DNA from: Rhodococcus sp. KBS0724
GTDB lineage: Bacteria; Actinomycetota; Actinomycetes; Mycobacteriales; Mycobacteriaceae
Direction: 5' to 3'
DNA: 64,000 nucleotides
NCBI RefSeq assembly: GCF_005938745.2
Contig: NZ_VCBX02000001.1
Location: 124,001 to 188,000 of the forward strand
In this document: positions 33,827 through 43,116 of the stretch, in pieces
Layout: every line of letters starts with the position of its first letter
How positions within the stretch are numbered: position 1 is the stretch's first letter
The notes under the pieces: model-generated
What the model was told of the DNA's origin: nothing
Database searches by the model: none
What the model saw: the letters and a program-made list of their open reading frames with translations, nothing else
Program-made: the position numbers and the translations under genes

Positions 33827-36193
33827 ATGCTGCGCACAGTGGCTGGGCGTCGGAATGACTCCGAACTGTCTGATCTCGAACGGCGTGACGTCTTCGCGCG
33901 GCAAATTCTGCAGGTGACGACAGTCGCGCCGCTGGCCAACTTGGTCAATGTGCTCAGCATGTGCGCGTTGCTCGCCTACGTCGTACCCCCGGGGCACGAC
34001 GAGTTTCGGTTGATCTGGGGTACCGCCGCCCTCCTCGTGGTTCTCAATTCGGTGCGAGTGTGGATACCCCGGGTCATTCTGAAGGACCGATACCGGCCCA
34101 AGCACACGACGCGCTACGACTACTGGGCTCTGATGCTCGAGGTAATCCTGCTGGGCCTGCTGGTTGTCATTCTCGCTGCCGCAATGCTTCCTGTGATCGA
34201 CAGTTCGCGGAAGCTGGTGCTGATCGCGACATTCGCCGGCGTGATGGGCGCCGGCGCCGTGGCATTGTCGACGGTTCGCTCGATAGCTGTGGTCTGGATT
34301 CTGGTGCACAGCATCGGATTACTTGCCGTGATTCTTCCCAAGGGGACAACCGAATACACCGTCCTCTCGTATCAATTAGTCGTGTACACGGTCACGTTGG
34401 TGATCGGTGTCGTATACCTCTGGGCTTCGTTCCGCAGTCGATGCCTAGCCGAGTTCGCGGCCGCCGCTGAGCGTCAGACCGTCAGCTTGCTTCTCGACGA
34501 CTTCGAAGGTGGAACTCGTGACTGGCTGTGGGATGTCGACAACACCGGAACGCTGTCGCATACGTCTATTCGTCTGTCGCAGATATCGGGTATTGCAGTC
34601 TCCGAGTTGAGGGTGCTGTCGCTTCGAGGCTTGCTGGATCGGCTCGAGGTCGGCTCGACGAAGAGTGGGCGAACTGCGCTCGCTGTGATCGACGATCATC
34701 TCGAGCGGCTGATGCCATTTCGCGAGGTGGTTGTCCCGGTTCGTGCCGGAGGCGTCGACCGATGGTGGTCTTTGTCGGGACAACCCAGAGTTACCGAGAC
34801 ATCCGAATTTCTCGGCTGGCGCGGTGTCGGGTCGGACGTCACCGAGAAGTACAACTACGAACGGCGGATACTGCGGCTTGCTGCAACAGACGGCCTGACC
34901 GGGCTACCCAATCGACGGACATTCGGCACCGAACTCGTTGCCGCACTTGGTTCGCTTCGCCCCGAAGAGCAGGTATTTGTCGGGATCCTCGATCTGGACA
35001 ATTTCAAGTCCGTGAATGACACGCTTGGGCATCCGGTGGGTGACAAATTGCTGATTTCCGTAGCGGCACGATTGAACCGAGCGAGTGCAGGTGTGATCTG
35101 CGCCCGCATCGGTGGTGACGAATTCGGGCTGATCGTTCGCGAATCACGCGAGCGGGACGGCTATGCGATGTTGGCGCACTATTTGGAGGCGTTGCGCGAG
35201 CCGTTCTACGTCAACGGCAACCGGATCGAGATCCGAGCGTCGATTGGATATGCCAGTGCCCCTGCCGATTCCGATGACGCCGATACTCTGGTCATGTCGG
35301 CGGATCTGGCTCTCTACGCGGCCAAATCCGCGGGAAAGAACCGGGTTGGGCGATATTCTCCGGCACTACACATACAGGCGAGTGAGCGCGCATCTGCGTT
35401 GCAGGAACTCGGGAGTGCAATCGAAGCCCGACAGTTCGAGCTGTATTACCAACCTCAGGTTCTGGCGGAGAACGGTCGTGTCGAGGGATTCGAAGCACTT
35501 CTTCGTTGGAATCATCCCGTGCGTGGATTACTCACGCCGCGCCATTTCATCGATGTGGCAGAGGAAACAGGACTGATAGTCCCGCTCGGGCTGCAGGTGC
35601 TGCAGATGGCATGCACCGAAGCGGCAACGTGGCCCGAGTCCACTTATGTCACGGTGAATGTTTCTCCAGCGCAACTTATTTCGACTGGATTCGGAGAACG
35701 GGTACTGGACGCTCTCGAATTGTCCGGACTGCCGAGTAAGCGCCTGCAGCTGGAAATCACCGAAACGGGAACAGTCGACGGTCTCGGTGTCGCCGAATTG
35801 GACCGTCTTCGCGCGACCGGGATCGCAATTGCATTGGACGACTTCGGAACCGGATACTCGTCTTTCGAGAGTTTGAAGAAACTGCCCGTGGACATTCTCA
35901 AAATCGACAGATCATTCATCACCGAGCTGAGAGAAGGTGATTCGGCGGTCGTCACGTCCATTGTCGAAGTTGCCAAAGCGCTCGGGATGCAGTCACTGGC
36001 AGAGGGCGTGGAGACGGCGGAACAACTGCGTCTTCTACGCGGCGCCGGTTGCGAGCTGGTTCAGGGTTACTACATCAGCGAGCCGCTACCGGCAGCGGAA
36101 GTGACCGAATACCTCAAAGGCGCACAAGGCAAAGCACAACCTACCGCGGTGTCATGCGGAGTGCGCCGTCCATGCGGATGGTCTCGCCGTTGA
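33827..36193 (+). CDS. Membrane GGDEF-EAL cyclic-di-GMP enzyme with PAS domain
   Basis: 788 residues. Five or six membrane helices (about 28-205), a PAS-like domain (about 225-345: DDFEGGTRDWLWDVDNTGTLSHTS..., ending GWRGVGSDVTEKY), a GGDEF domain (about 350-510) with intact active site GGDEF at 429-433, and an EAL domain (about 525-770) with intact EAL at 556-558, NVSPAQL and DDFGTGYSS. Both diguanylate cyclase and phosphodiesterase motifs look competent, so it may be bifunctional or conditionally switched. The final 53 bp overlap the converging SDR gene. Confidence 0.93.
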   Translation: MLRTVAGRRNDSELSDLERRDVFARQILQVTTVAPLANLVNVLSMCALLAYVVPPGHDEFRLIWGTAALLVVLNSVRVWIPRVILKDRYRPKHTTRYDYWALMLEVILLGLLVVILAAAMLPVIDSSRKLVLIATFAGVMGAGAVALSTVRSIAVVWILVHSIGLLAVILPKGTTEYTVLSYQLVVYTVTLVIGVVYLWASFRSRCLAEFAAAAERQTVSLLLDDFEGGTRDWLWDVDNTGTLSHTSIRLSQISGIAVSELRVLSLRGLLDRLEVGSTKSGRTALAVIDDHLERLMPFREVVVPVRAGGVDRWWSLSGQPRVTETSEFLGWRGVGSDVTEKYNYERRILRLAATDGLTGLPNRRTFGTELVAALGSLRPEEQVFVGILDLDNFKSVNDTLGHPVGDKLLISVAARLNRASAGVICARIGGDEFGLIVRESRERDGYAMLAHYLEALREPFYVNGNRIEIRASIGYASAPADSDDADTLVMSADLALYAAKSAGKNRVGRYSPALHIQASERASALQELGSAIEARQFELYYQPQVLAENGRVEGFEALLRWNHPVRGLLTPRHFIDVAEETGLIVPLGLQVLQMACTEAATWPESTYVTVNVSPAQLISTGFGERVLDALELSGLPSKRLQLEITETGTVDGLGVAELDRLRATGIAIALDDFGTGYSSFESLKKLPVDILKIDRSFITELREGDSAVVTSIVEVAKALGMQSLAEGVETAEQLRLLRGAGCELVQGYYISEPLPAAEVTEYLKGAQGKAQPTAVSCGVRRPCGWSRR

Positions 36194-36908
36194 GGTAATC
36201 GTGCTCGACGATCATCTGAGCGAGCTGCGCGTACTCGGACGGCTGGCCCAGACGAGACGGGAACGGAACGCCGGCTTCGAGGCCCTTGCGGTACTCGTCG
36301 GTGACGCCGGCGAGCATCGGGGTGTCGATGATGCCGGGAGCGATCGTGTTGACGCGGATGCCGAACTGAGCCAGGTCGCGGGCAGCCGGAACCGTCATCC
36401 CGTGCACGCCGCCCTTGGATGCCGAGTAGGCGATCTGGCCGATCTGGCCTTCGAAGGCGGCAACAGATGCGGTGTTGATGACAACGCCGCGCTGGCCGGA
36501 CTCGTCGACGGCATCGGTCTTGGAGATGGCGTCGGCTGCCAGACGCATGACGTTGAACGTGCCGAGCAGGTTCACGGTGATGACCGTGCGGAACAGTTCG
36601 AGGTCGTGCGGACCGTTCTTGGACAGGATGCGTCCAGCCCAGCCGACTCCGGCGCAGTTGACGACGATACGCAGCGGAGAGCCGGATTCGACGATCTGGT
36701 TGATCGCAGCTTCGACCTCTTCGCCGCTGGTCACATCGGTGGGGATGAGGGTGACACCGGCGGGGACGTTGTCGCCGGCACGCTCGATCGATGCGGGCAG
36801 ATCCAGGCCGAAGACGGTGGCGCCGGCGTCGGCGAGGCGCTTGGCCGTAGCTGCACCAAGTCCGGAAGCTGCTCCGGTGACCAGTGCTGCGGTTCCCTTG
36901 ATTTCCAC
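36141..36908 (-). CDS. SDR-family dehydrogenase, 3-hydroxyacyl-CoA type (HSD10-like)
   Basis: 255 residues from GTG 36908, ribosome site GAGGAG. Cofactor motif TGAASGLG, NAG-type motif VNCAGVGWAG, catalytic Ser in NTASVAAFEGQIGQIAYSASKGGVHGMT with Tyr-x3-Lys, and the PG-motif IAPGIIDTPML. The FEGQIGQIAYSASKGG block and FPSRLGQPSEYAQLAQ are typical of type II 3-hydroxyacyl-CoA dehydrogenases (17-beta-HSD10 relatives). It is a single gene whose end overlaps the converging GGDEF-EAL gene. Confidence 0.9.
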   Translation of the reverse strand: MEIKGTAALVTGAASGLGAATAKRLADAGATVFGLDLPASIERAGDNVPAGVTLIPTDVTSGEEVEAAINQIVESGSPLRIVVNCAGVGWAGRILSKNGPHDLELFRTVITVNLLGTFNVMRLAADAISKTDAVDESGQRGVVINTASVAAFEGQIGQIAYSASKGGVHGMTVPAARDLAQFGIRVNTIAPGIIDTPMLAGVTDEYRKGLEAGVPFPSRLGQPSEYAQLAQMIVEHDYLNGETIRMDGALRMTPR

Positions 36909-37073
36909 TTCGTATGCTCCTCGAGTTAGCGATCGGTAAGGCAGTGGTACGTGGTGAGAACCATAACGCGGCGCTCTATGTGAGGGCGAACGCGCGACGG
37001 CTCCACTGCGCTGGGTACCTTTGATGCGAGGTGAGACGTCAGGTTTCAGCCTCATCGGACGAGAGGGGCTGCG

Positions 37074-37664
37074 GTGAGCAAAGCATCTGTGCGCCCCGCC
37101 GCCTCCGTCGAGAACTTCGAGCGGTTGCAGCGCGACCCACTCTTCGAGGATCTCGCCGAACTGATTGCCGAGGTTCTCTCGTACGCGTTCGACGCGCCGG
37201 CGGCAGTCGAGATCGAGCAGTGGACAATCAGTTGCCTGCCGTCGACCAACCGATCCGCGGAGCGCCATCGATTGTTCACCCTCAACATCGGCCCGATGGA
37301 AGTGCTCAGCGTCGAGTGCCATCTTTCCGGCGGGCAACCGATCGAACACGTCATGTCGGTCTTCGTGTCGAGTTCGGCATTGGAATCCCGAACCGGTTGC
37401 AGTATCGAGGAACTCGCCGCGAAACACGATTTACTCGGCATCCGGCGAACCGAACTGGCTTCAGCCGACGGCGACGGGACCATGATCGACTGCAGCCTCG
37501 AGGACTCGGATGCGTTGGAGCAGTTCGCCGAACTGCCCGTCGACGCGTCGACCGTTCGGCCGCTTGCAGACCATCTCGTAGCCAAGGGCAAAGGGCCTTT
37601 CCGGCAATACCACAACCCCGGGTTTGCCAAGTACGTACTCGAAAGGTCGGTCGATCATGGCTGA
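37074..37664 (+). CDS. Hypothetical protein
   Basis: 196 residues from GTG 37074, ribosome site GAGAGGGG. Soluble, no signal peptide, mixed alpha/beta with a central strand pair (HRLFTLNIGPMEVLSVECHLSG; EHVMSVFVSSSAL). No family is recognised. It overlaps the next gene by 8 bp, so the two are coupled; the DUF6308 partner may share its function. Confidence 0.75.
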   Translation: MSKASVRPAASVENFERLQRDPLFEDLAELIAEVLSYAFDAPAAVEIEQWTISCLPSTNRSAERHRLFTLNIGPMEVLSVECHLSGGQPIEHVMSVFVSSSALESRTGCSIEELAAKHDLLGIRRTELASADGDGTMIDCSLEDSDALEQFAELPVDASTVRPLADHLVAKGKGPFRQYHNPGFAKYVLERSVDHG

Positions 37665-38316
37665 GCAAGTGTCCATCCGCCTGCCACGTGTGCTGCGAGA
37701 CGGTGACGACGCCGGTGCACTGGACGTATTGCAGGAATACTTCACCCGCAAGGTTGCGAAGACGGGCTACTTACGGACCGGTGCCCTGTGGGATACCTGG
37801 GATCCGAGTGGCAATCGTGATCGCGACGTTGACCGCTTCACTGCGGAAGATCTTGTCGCAGTGACACTTCTCGCGGTTCAGGTTCCGGCCCAGGGTGCAT
37901 TGTTCCTGCTGGGGGAGAGTAACGCTTCATTGAATGGTCTCCTGGCCGACGTCGGTCCAGATCGTGATCTGGCCGGCGAAGCTGATCCTTTGACGCCGGA
38001 ATCTCCGGTGTGGCGGCTGGAGACAGCGCTCCGCGACATCCACGGTGTCGGCCGCACAATGGCGTCCAAACTCATTGCTCGCAAACGCCCGCGGCTCTTC
38101 CCGATTTACGACGACGTCGTCGGCCGGGAACTCGGGACCAAGACGGCTCATTTGGAGCCGGTGCGATTCTCACTGCATGCTCGCAACGGAGAACTCCATG
38201 ATCGGTTGTCGGACCTGCGTGATCGTGCGGGTTTGAGTGATGTAGTGCCGGCGGTGCGGATCCTGGATGTGCTGGCCTGGATGCAGGGCAAGGGTTACAA
38301 GCCGGCTTCGGTGTAG
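37657..38316 (+). CDS. DUF6308 family protein with HhH-like motif
   Basis: 219 residues from ATG 37657, overlapping the previous stop. The central WRLETALRDIHGVGRTMASKLIARKRPRLFPIYDDVVGREL has the helix-hairpin-helix spacing (GVG at about 134-137) seen in DNA-binding proteins such as glycosylases, with the Lys/Arg-Pro segment after it. The family is annotated DUF6308 and has no known role. It lies just upstream of the LexA-box HNH gene but in a separate unit (about 120 bp, two short stem-loops). Confidence 0.75.
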   Translation: MAEQVSIRLPRVLRDGDDAGALDVLQEYFTRKVAKTGYLRTGALWDTWDPSGNRDRDVDRFTAEDLVAVTLLAVQVPAQGALFLLGESNASLNGLLADVGPDRDLAGEADPLTPESPVWRLETALRDIHGVGRTMASKLIARKRPRLFPIYDDVVGRELGTKTAHLEPVRFSLHARNGELHDRLSDLRDRAGLSDVVPAVRILDVLAWMQGKGYKPASV

Positions 38317-38383
38317 TCGGTGGCAGGTGATGTATCGTTGAATGAGCTTGTATATCAACAAGTCTCGAGCTTGGACTCGTGAA

Positions 38384-38431
38384 AACCTGTCCGATATGTC
38401 CCTAGGAATCGAAATCCTGTTCGACTAAAAT
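38384..38431 (+). promoter_or_regulatory. SOS promoter of second HNH gene: conserved upstream block, LexA box and -10
   Basis: AACCTGTCCGATATG (38384-38398) is identical to the block before the first HNH gene. Ten bases later comes the LexA box TCGAAA-TCCT-GTTCGA (38409-38424; 11 of 12 consensus positions), followed immediately by a -10 TAAAAT (38426-38431). The ATG at 38438 lies 7 bp after the -10, which predicts a leaderless mRNA. Confidence 0.8.
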
Positions 38432-38437
38432 TAGTGC

Positions 38438-39676
38438 ATGAACAGTCGGGAAGCGTGGCAATACGACGGCGAGGGCCTCAAGACCGAGGTGCTCGACCTC
38501 GCCCGCGCCCGGCACGAGATGGCTTCCCGCATGATTGTGATGATCACCGAAATGTTCACCCGCGACACACTCGGCGGCGGAGGATTCCGCGCCATCGCGC
38601 AGTGGCTGCACCAGTCCACAAACCTCGAGATCGGCGAATGCAGCCGGCTGGTCAGCCTGGCGAGGTTGTTCATGCTCGAACCTGTTGTCGGGCAATCTTT
38701 TCACGACGGTGATATCGATGCGTCGAAGGCGCGTCAGGTTGCGCAGTTCTGTCAGCACCCGCCCAAGAACATGAGTCTCGTCGACGTCGAGAAGGCCCGC
38801 GACATCCTCCTGACCCTCGCCTCGAGGAACGTCGCCGACTGCGATTCCGTCCGCGCGGCGATCCGGCGGATCCAGAAGCAGTACGGCAACCGCGCCGACG
38901 GCGTACCAGCCGGTGAAGATTCCGAACTCAACGAGTTCTATGCTTCCCGTGGCCTGTACGGGCGAGTCAGCGTCAAAGGTGACCTCGACGCCGTCAACGG
39001 TGCCCGTCTCATCGCGCTACTGTCCGCCCTGTCGGCGCCCACGCCGGAGAAGGACGGCGTGAAAGACGAACGCACCCCGGCGCTTCGACGCGCCGACGGA
39101 TTCTGTGAACTGCTGCGCCGCTACGAAGCCGCCGGTCTCGGTCCCGTCGAAGGTGGCGTCAAACCGCACCTGACGATCACCGCCACCGCAAAAGACCTCA
39201 CCGATCTGCAGGCACTGAAAGACCTGTTGCCCTCCACCGAAGAACTCGGTTACGCGATCACCAACTGGGCCGGCCCCATCAGTCTCGACACCGCCCGCAT
39301 GCTGGCCTGCGACTGCGAGGTCACCCGAATCCTTCTCGATAGCAACGGTGTACCCCTCAACCACGGCATGAAAGCGCGGCTAGCGACCGTCCCACAGCGG
39401 CGAGCCCTCACGGTACGAGACGGCGGCTGCGCCTTCCCCGGTTGCGGAACCCCACCGGGCTGGTGCGACGCCCACCATCTGATTCACTGGCTCGACGACG
39501 GCCCCACAGATCTCGATAATCTGATCTTGCTGTGCGGTCATCATCATCGGATGATGCATCACACCGAGTGGAGAGTCGACATCGGAAACGACCGGAAAAC
39601 CCGGTTCTATCCACCGATGTCGGTGGACCCGTATCAAGTTCCTGTTCCCGGGAACACACCACCAACAGCAGCCTGA
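38438..39676 (+). CDS. DUF222 / HNH endonuclease domain protein (13E12 family), second copy
   Basis: 412 residues from ATG 38438. No ribosome site is present; the start coincides with the predicted transcription start, so translation is probably leaderless. DUF222 spans about residues 20-310. The HNH module is at the C-terminus: CAFPGC, WCDAHHLIHW, DNLILLCGHHHRMMHH, all ligands intact. It is a diverged paralog of the gene at 5279-6607 with a shared promoter design. LexA control of 13E12-family genes has been reported in M. tuberculosis. The DNA target and purpose are unknown. Confidence 0.9.
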   Translation: MNSREAWQYDGEGLKTEVLDLARARHEMASRMIVMITEMFTRDTLGGGGFRAIAQWLHQSTNLEIGECSRLVSLARLFMLEPVVGQSFHDGDIDASKARQVAQFCQHPPKNMSLVDVEKARDILLTLASRNVADCDSVRAAIRRIQKQYGNRADGVPAGEDSELNEFYASRGLYGRVSVKGDLDAVNGARLIALLSALSAPTPEKDGVKDERTPALRRADGFCELLRRYEAAGLGPVEGGVKPHLTITATAKDLTDLQALKDLLPSTEELGYAITNWAGPISLDTARMLACDCEVTRILLDSNGVPLNHGMKARLATVPQRRALTVRDGGCAFPGCGTPPGWCDAHHLIHWLDDGPTDLDNLILLCGHHHRMMHHTEWRVDIGNDRKTRFYPPMSVDPYQVPVPGNTPPTAA

Positions 39677-39690
39677 AAATCTAGCGTGTG

Positions 39691-39716
39691 CACCGGGGAT
39701 CAAACATGCCCCGGTG
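39691..39716. terminator. Bidirectional hairpin terminator
   Basis: CACCGGGG and CCCCGGTG pair around a 10-nt loop, with further partial pairing outside. It lies between the converging HNH gene and TetR gene. Confidence 0.7.
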
Positions 39717-39727
39717 TACATTGCCGA

Positions 39728-40411
39728 CTACAGTTCCGAAATTGGCGTTTCCAAGGTGATATCCACACCCATCCGTCGAAGGTTACCGTCGAGAACCTGC
39801 CAGATGGAAAGCTCGAGGAACTCGGCTAATTCAGTGCCGGACACGTCGGATCCTGGTTGGCTGAGCCAACGGTTGACGCTGACATCGACCAATCCGATCA
39901 CACCGAAAGCCAAGGGCTCCGCCATCTTCGACGGTTTGCCGCGGCTGGTGAGGATCGCGCCCAACAGGTTTCCCAACTGGACGGCGATGGCCGTCTTGGT
40001 TCCCGTCACCACTTTCGAACCGGTTGCCCGCGTACTCGGTGAGCCTTTGCCCAGAAAGTGGTGCAGTCGTGGGTATTTCACGATCCAGCGAAGATAAGTG
40101 TCGACGGCCCGCGAGATGGCCTCGCCGACGGTACCCTGCGGCGTGAGGGTGGGCGTCAGGTCGGTCATCATCATGTCGAGGATGCGGACCCGCAGTTGCT
40201 CGTCGAGGTCGGCGCGATCCTTGAAGATCCGGTAGACAACGGAACGGGGGACGTCGGCGCGCTCGGCGATCTGCTGGACGCCGACATCGGCGCCACCTTC
40301 GTTGACTGCGTCGAGGGCCGCGTCGAGGATGCGTGCTTTGCGCTGCTCCTTGTGATCGTTCCAGCGAGTGCTGCGCCCGTCGGGCTGCGCCGACTCGGCT
40401 GTGTTCGTCAT
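39728..40411 (-). CDS. TetR-family regulator of the beta-oxidation operon
   Basis: 227 residues from ATG 40411; the frame reaches 40483 but that lies in the operator region. The HTH is [54 protein letters not shown]. The C-terminal domain is helical and ligand-binding in this family. It diverges from a five-gene acyl-CoA degradation operon. The operator half-sites at 40451-40485 sit between the two starts, so it is the likely repressor with an acyl-CoA or similar inducer (inference). Confidence 0.9.
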   Translation of the reverse strand: MTNTAESAQPDGRSTRWNDHKEQRKARILDAALDAVNEGGADVGVQQIAERADVPRSVVYRIFKDRADLDEQLRVRILDMMMTDLTPTLTPQGTVGEAISRAVDTYLRWIVKYPRLHHFLGKGSPSTRATGSKVVTGTKTAIAVQLGNLLGAILTSRGKPSKMAEPLAFGVIGLVDVSVNRWLSQPGSDVSGTELAEFLELSIWQVLDGNLRRMGVDITLETPISEL

Positions 40412-40450
40412 GAATCGAACGATACTCACCCGGGCATTGACTGGACAAGA

Positions 40451-40485
40451 TGTCTCACATACTTTGGTGGGACAGCGTGTCACAC
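40451..40485. promoter_or_regulatory. Three TGTCnCAC half-sites, probable TetR operator
   Basis: TGTCTCAC (40451-40458), its near-complement GTGGGACA (40467-40474) and TGTCACAC (40478-40485) give two overlapping inverted pairs around the shared middle site. They lie between the TetR start (40411) and the thiolase start (40514). Confidence 0.6.
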
Positions 40486-40513
40486 ACAGATACCGTTCTC
40501 TTCAGGAGTGGCA

Positions 40514-41704
40514 ATGAGTAACAGGGTTTTTGTCGTCGGCGTCGGCATGACGAAATTCGAGAAGCCGGGAGCCCGTGAGTGGGACTACCCCGACATGGCA
40601 CGCGAGTCGGGTACCAAGGCTCTCGAAGATGCGGGGATCGACTACTCCGAGGTCGAGCAGGCATACGTCGGCTACGTCTACGGCGAGTCCACCGCAGGTC
40701 AGCGGGCTGTCTACGAGCTCGGTCTGACGGGTATCCCCATCGTCAACGTGAACAACAACTGTTCGACGGGATCGACCGCGCTCTACCTCGCCACGCAGGC
40801 GGTCAAGAGCGGTCAGGCCGACTGCGCACTGGCGCTGGGCTTCGAGAAGATGCAGTCCGGGTCGCTCGGATCCACCTACGACGACCGCGAACAGCCCCTC
40901 ATGCGGCACCTCCTCGCTCTCGCCGAGCTGCAGGAGTTCGCGATGCCGCCGGCTCCGTACATGTTCGGCGCGGCCGGCGTCGAGCACATGGAACGCTTCG
41001 GAACCACTGCCGAGCAGTTCGCGAAGATCGCCGTCAAGAACCACAAGCACTCGCTGAATAACCCGTACGCCCAGTTCCAGGACGAATACACCCTCGAGCA
41101 GATCCTCGAAGCACGCCAGATTCACGGGCCGCTCACCAAGCTCCAGTGCTCGCCCACCTCGGACGGATCCGGCGCGGCGATCATCGCCAGCGAAGCATTC
41201 GTCGAGAAGCACGGCCTCGCTGCTCAGGCGATCGAGATCGTCGGACAGGCCATGGTCACCGACATGAACAGCACTTTCGAGGACAAGAGCGCCATCAGCC
41301 TCGTCGGCGCAGACATGACCCGTAAGGCCGCCGAGAAGGTATACGCGCAGGCCGGGATCACCGCCGCCGACGTCGACGTCATCGAACTCCACGACTGCTT
41401 CTCCACCAACGAGTTGCTGACCTACGAGGCGCTCGGACTGTGCGCCGAAGGTGACGGTGGCAAGCTCGTCGACGCCGACGACACCACCTACGGCGGACGC
41501 TGGGTGGTCAATCCGTCCGGTGGCCTCATCTCGAAGGGCCACCCCCTCGGAGCAACGGGCCTCGCACAGTGCGCCGAACTCACCTGGCAGCTCCGCGGAA
41601 CCGCCGACAAGCGTCAGGTCGACGGCGCAAAGGTTGCTCTCCAGCACAACATCGGCCTCGGCGGCGCAGTTGTCGTGACCGCATACAAGCCCTACGCACG
41701 CTGA
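40514..41704 (+). CDS. SCP2-type thiolase / lipid-transfer protein
   Basis: 396 residues from ATG 40514 (ribosome site AGGAG). Thiolase fold with the nucleophile Cys in [15 protein letters not shown], the His of [11 protein letters not shown] and [14 protein letters not shown]. The end [19 protein letters not shown] has His-Asn in place of the C-terminal catalytic Cys motif of classical thiolases, as in SCP-x/Ltp thiolases. These cleave branched or sterol side-chain 3-keto-acyl-CoA. It is the first gene of the operon and would provide the thiolytic step. Confidence 0.92.
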   Translation: MSNRVFVVGVGMTKFEKPGAREWDYPDMARESGTKALEDAGIDYSEVEQAYVGYVYGESTAGQRAVYELGLTGIPIVNVNNNCSTGSTALYLATQAVKSGQADCALALGFEKMQSGSLGSTYDDREQPLMRHLLALAELQEFAMPPAPYMFGAAGVEHMERFGTTAEQFAKIAVKNHKHSLNNPYAQFQDEYTLEQILEARQIHGPLTKLQCSPTSDGSGAAIIASEAFVEKHGLAAQAIEIVGQAMVTDMNSTFEDKSAISLVGADMTRKAAEKVYAQAGITAADVDVIELHDCFSTNELLTYEALGLCAEGDGGKLVDADDTTYGGRWVVNPSGGLISKGHPLGATGLAQCAELTWQLRGTADKRQVDGAKVALQHNIGLGGAVVVTAYKPYAR

Positions 41705-41746
41705 ATCACACCCTCAACCCGCTAGCTACCCACTAGGAGTTTCATC

Positions 41747-42178
41747 ATGGCTTCCGTTTCCGTCTCCGCCGTACTGCCCGCGTCCCCCGAGAAGACCTGG
41801 GATGCGCTCTCCGATCTGTCTCGCTGGGAAGAGTGGCTCACCATTCACCAGGGCTGGAAGAGTGAACTCCCCACGGAGGTTGCGCTGGGCGCCAAGTTCA
41901 CCGAGGTCGTCTCCGTGATGGGTATGGCCAACAAGATCGAATGGACCGTCGAAGAGGTCGAGGTTCCGAAGATGGTCAAGATCGCCGGAACCGGAATGGC
42001 CGGTGTCACCGTCGAATTCATCCTCTCGGTCGAGGCCGACGGTGCGGGCTCGAAGGCAACCGTCGACGCCAGCTTCAAGGGCACCATGATTGTCGGGCCG
42101 ATCGGCAAGGCAGTCGCCAAGAACGCCAAGGCTGACCTCGAGGCTTCGCTGGCGAAGTTCGCCGAGCTGGTCGGATAA
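41747..42178 (+). CDS. SRPBCC family protein
   Basis: 143 residues from ATG 41747, ribosome site AGGAG. SRPBCC fold: ASVSVSAVLPASPEKTWDALSDLSRWEEWLTIHQGWK, a run of strands, and the long C-terminal helix AKNAKADLEASLAKFAELVG. The family binds hydrophobic ligands. Second gene of the operon, where it could shuttle or hold an acyl-CoA intermediate; no catalytic residues can be identified. Confidence 0.85.
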   Translation: MASVSVSAVLPASPEKTWDALSDLSRWEEWLTIHQGWKSELPTEVALGAKFTEVVSVMGMANKIEWTVEEVEVPKMVKIAGTGMAGVTVEFILSVEADGAGSKATVDASFKGTMIVGPIGKAVAKNAKADLEASLAKFAELVG

Positions 42179-42184
42179 CGCTCG

Positions 42185-43075
42185 ATGACGACACCGAAGA
42201 CGACAACACCGAAGACCAATGCGGTCGAATTCGATACTTCCGGGCTGGACGTCTGGACCGATCCGGAGCACTTCGAGGTGACAGCCGAGCGCATCGCGGA
42301 ATACGCCGCTGCCACCAACGATCCCATCGAGCGGCATCTGTTGGGCGAGATCGCTCCGCCGGTCTTCGCGGTGGTACCCGTCTTCATGTCGATGGCACCC
42401 GCTGCGCTGTCGGTGGCACCGGTGGAACTGCTAATGAAGCTCGTTCACGGTGAGCAGGATTTCCTGTTCCACCGTCCGATCTACCCCGGTGACCATCTGG
42501 TGGCCCGGGCTAAGCCCATCGGGTTCGAGGGTCGCGACAACGGTTCCACCGTCGTCATCTACGTCGAAACCAAAACCGACAAGGGCGAATTGGTCAACGA
42601 GCAGTGGATGACGGCGTTCTTCCGCAAGGTCGACGCGGGTCCCGGCCTGGGTGAGAAGGCTCCCGAACACCGATTCGACGACGCTCTTCGTGCGGGCAGT
42701 CCGGCAGCGGTGGTGAATCAGCACATCGACGAGGACCAGACGTTCCGGTACTCGCCGGCGTCCGGTGATCCGATGCCGATCCACCTCGACGAAGAGATCG
42801 CTCGAATGTCCGGTCTCCCCGGAATTATCAACCACGGACTGTGCACGATGGCGTTCACGTCGTGGGGAGCCCTGACCGAACTGGCGGGCGGCGAGACCGA
42901 GCGGTTGCGCCGTCTCGCAGTGCGATTCGCGAAGCCCGTACTCCCGACCCAGGACATCGAGACGGTGTTCTACAAGTCGGGTTCGGCAGACGGAGCCACG
43001 TCGTACTCGTACGAAACCAGCGCGGTCGGTGACCTGGTCATCAAGGACGGCCTTGCTGTCATCACCGACAACTGA
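42185..43075 (+). CDS. MaoC-like enoyl-CoA hydratase (double hot-dog)
   Basis: 296 residues. An N-terminal hot-dog (about 25-150; LIFHRPIYPGDHL-like segment FLFHRPIYPGDHLVARAKPIGFEGRD) and a C-terminal MaoC hot-dog holding the hydratase motif Asp195-x4-His200 in GDPMPIHLDEEIARMSGLPGIINHGLCTMAFT. R-specific hydration of 2-enoyl-CoA is the expected reaction. It lies 6 bp after the SRPBCC stop and 41 bp before the SDR gene, which would oxidise its product. Confidence 0.9.
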   Translation: MTTPKTTTPKTNAVEFDTSGLDVWTDPEHFEVTAERIAEYAAATNDPIERHLLGEIAPPVFAVVPVFMSMAPAALSVAPVELLMKLVHGEQDFLFHRPIYPGDHLVARAKPIGFEGRDNGSTVVIYVETKTDKGELVNEQWMTAFFRKVDAGPGLGEKAPEHRFDDALRAGSPAAVVNQHIDEDQTFRYSPASGDPMPIHLDEEIARMSGLPGIINHGLCTMAFTSWGALTELAGGETERLRRLAVRFAKPVLPTQDIETVFYKSGSADGATSYSYETSAVGDLVIKDGLAVITDN

Positions 43076-43116
43076 GTCTTCATGTCCGACAACTGAACTG
43101 ATGGGAATCTGAACTG

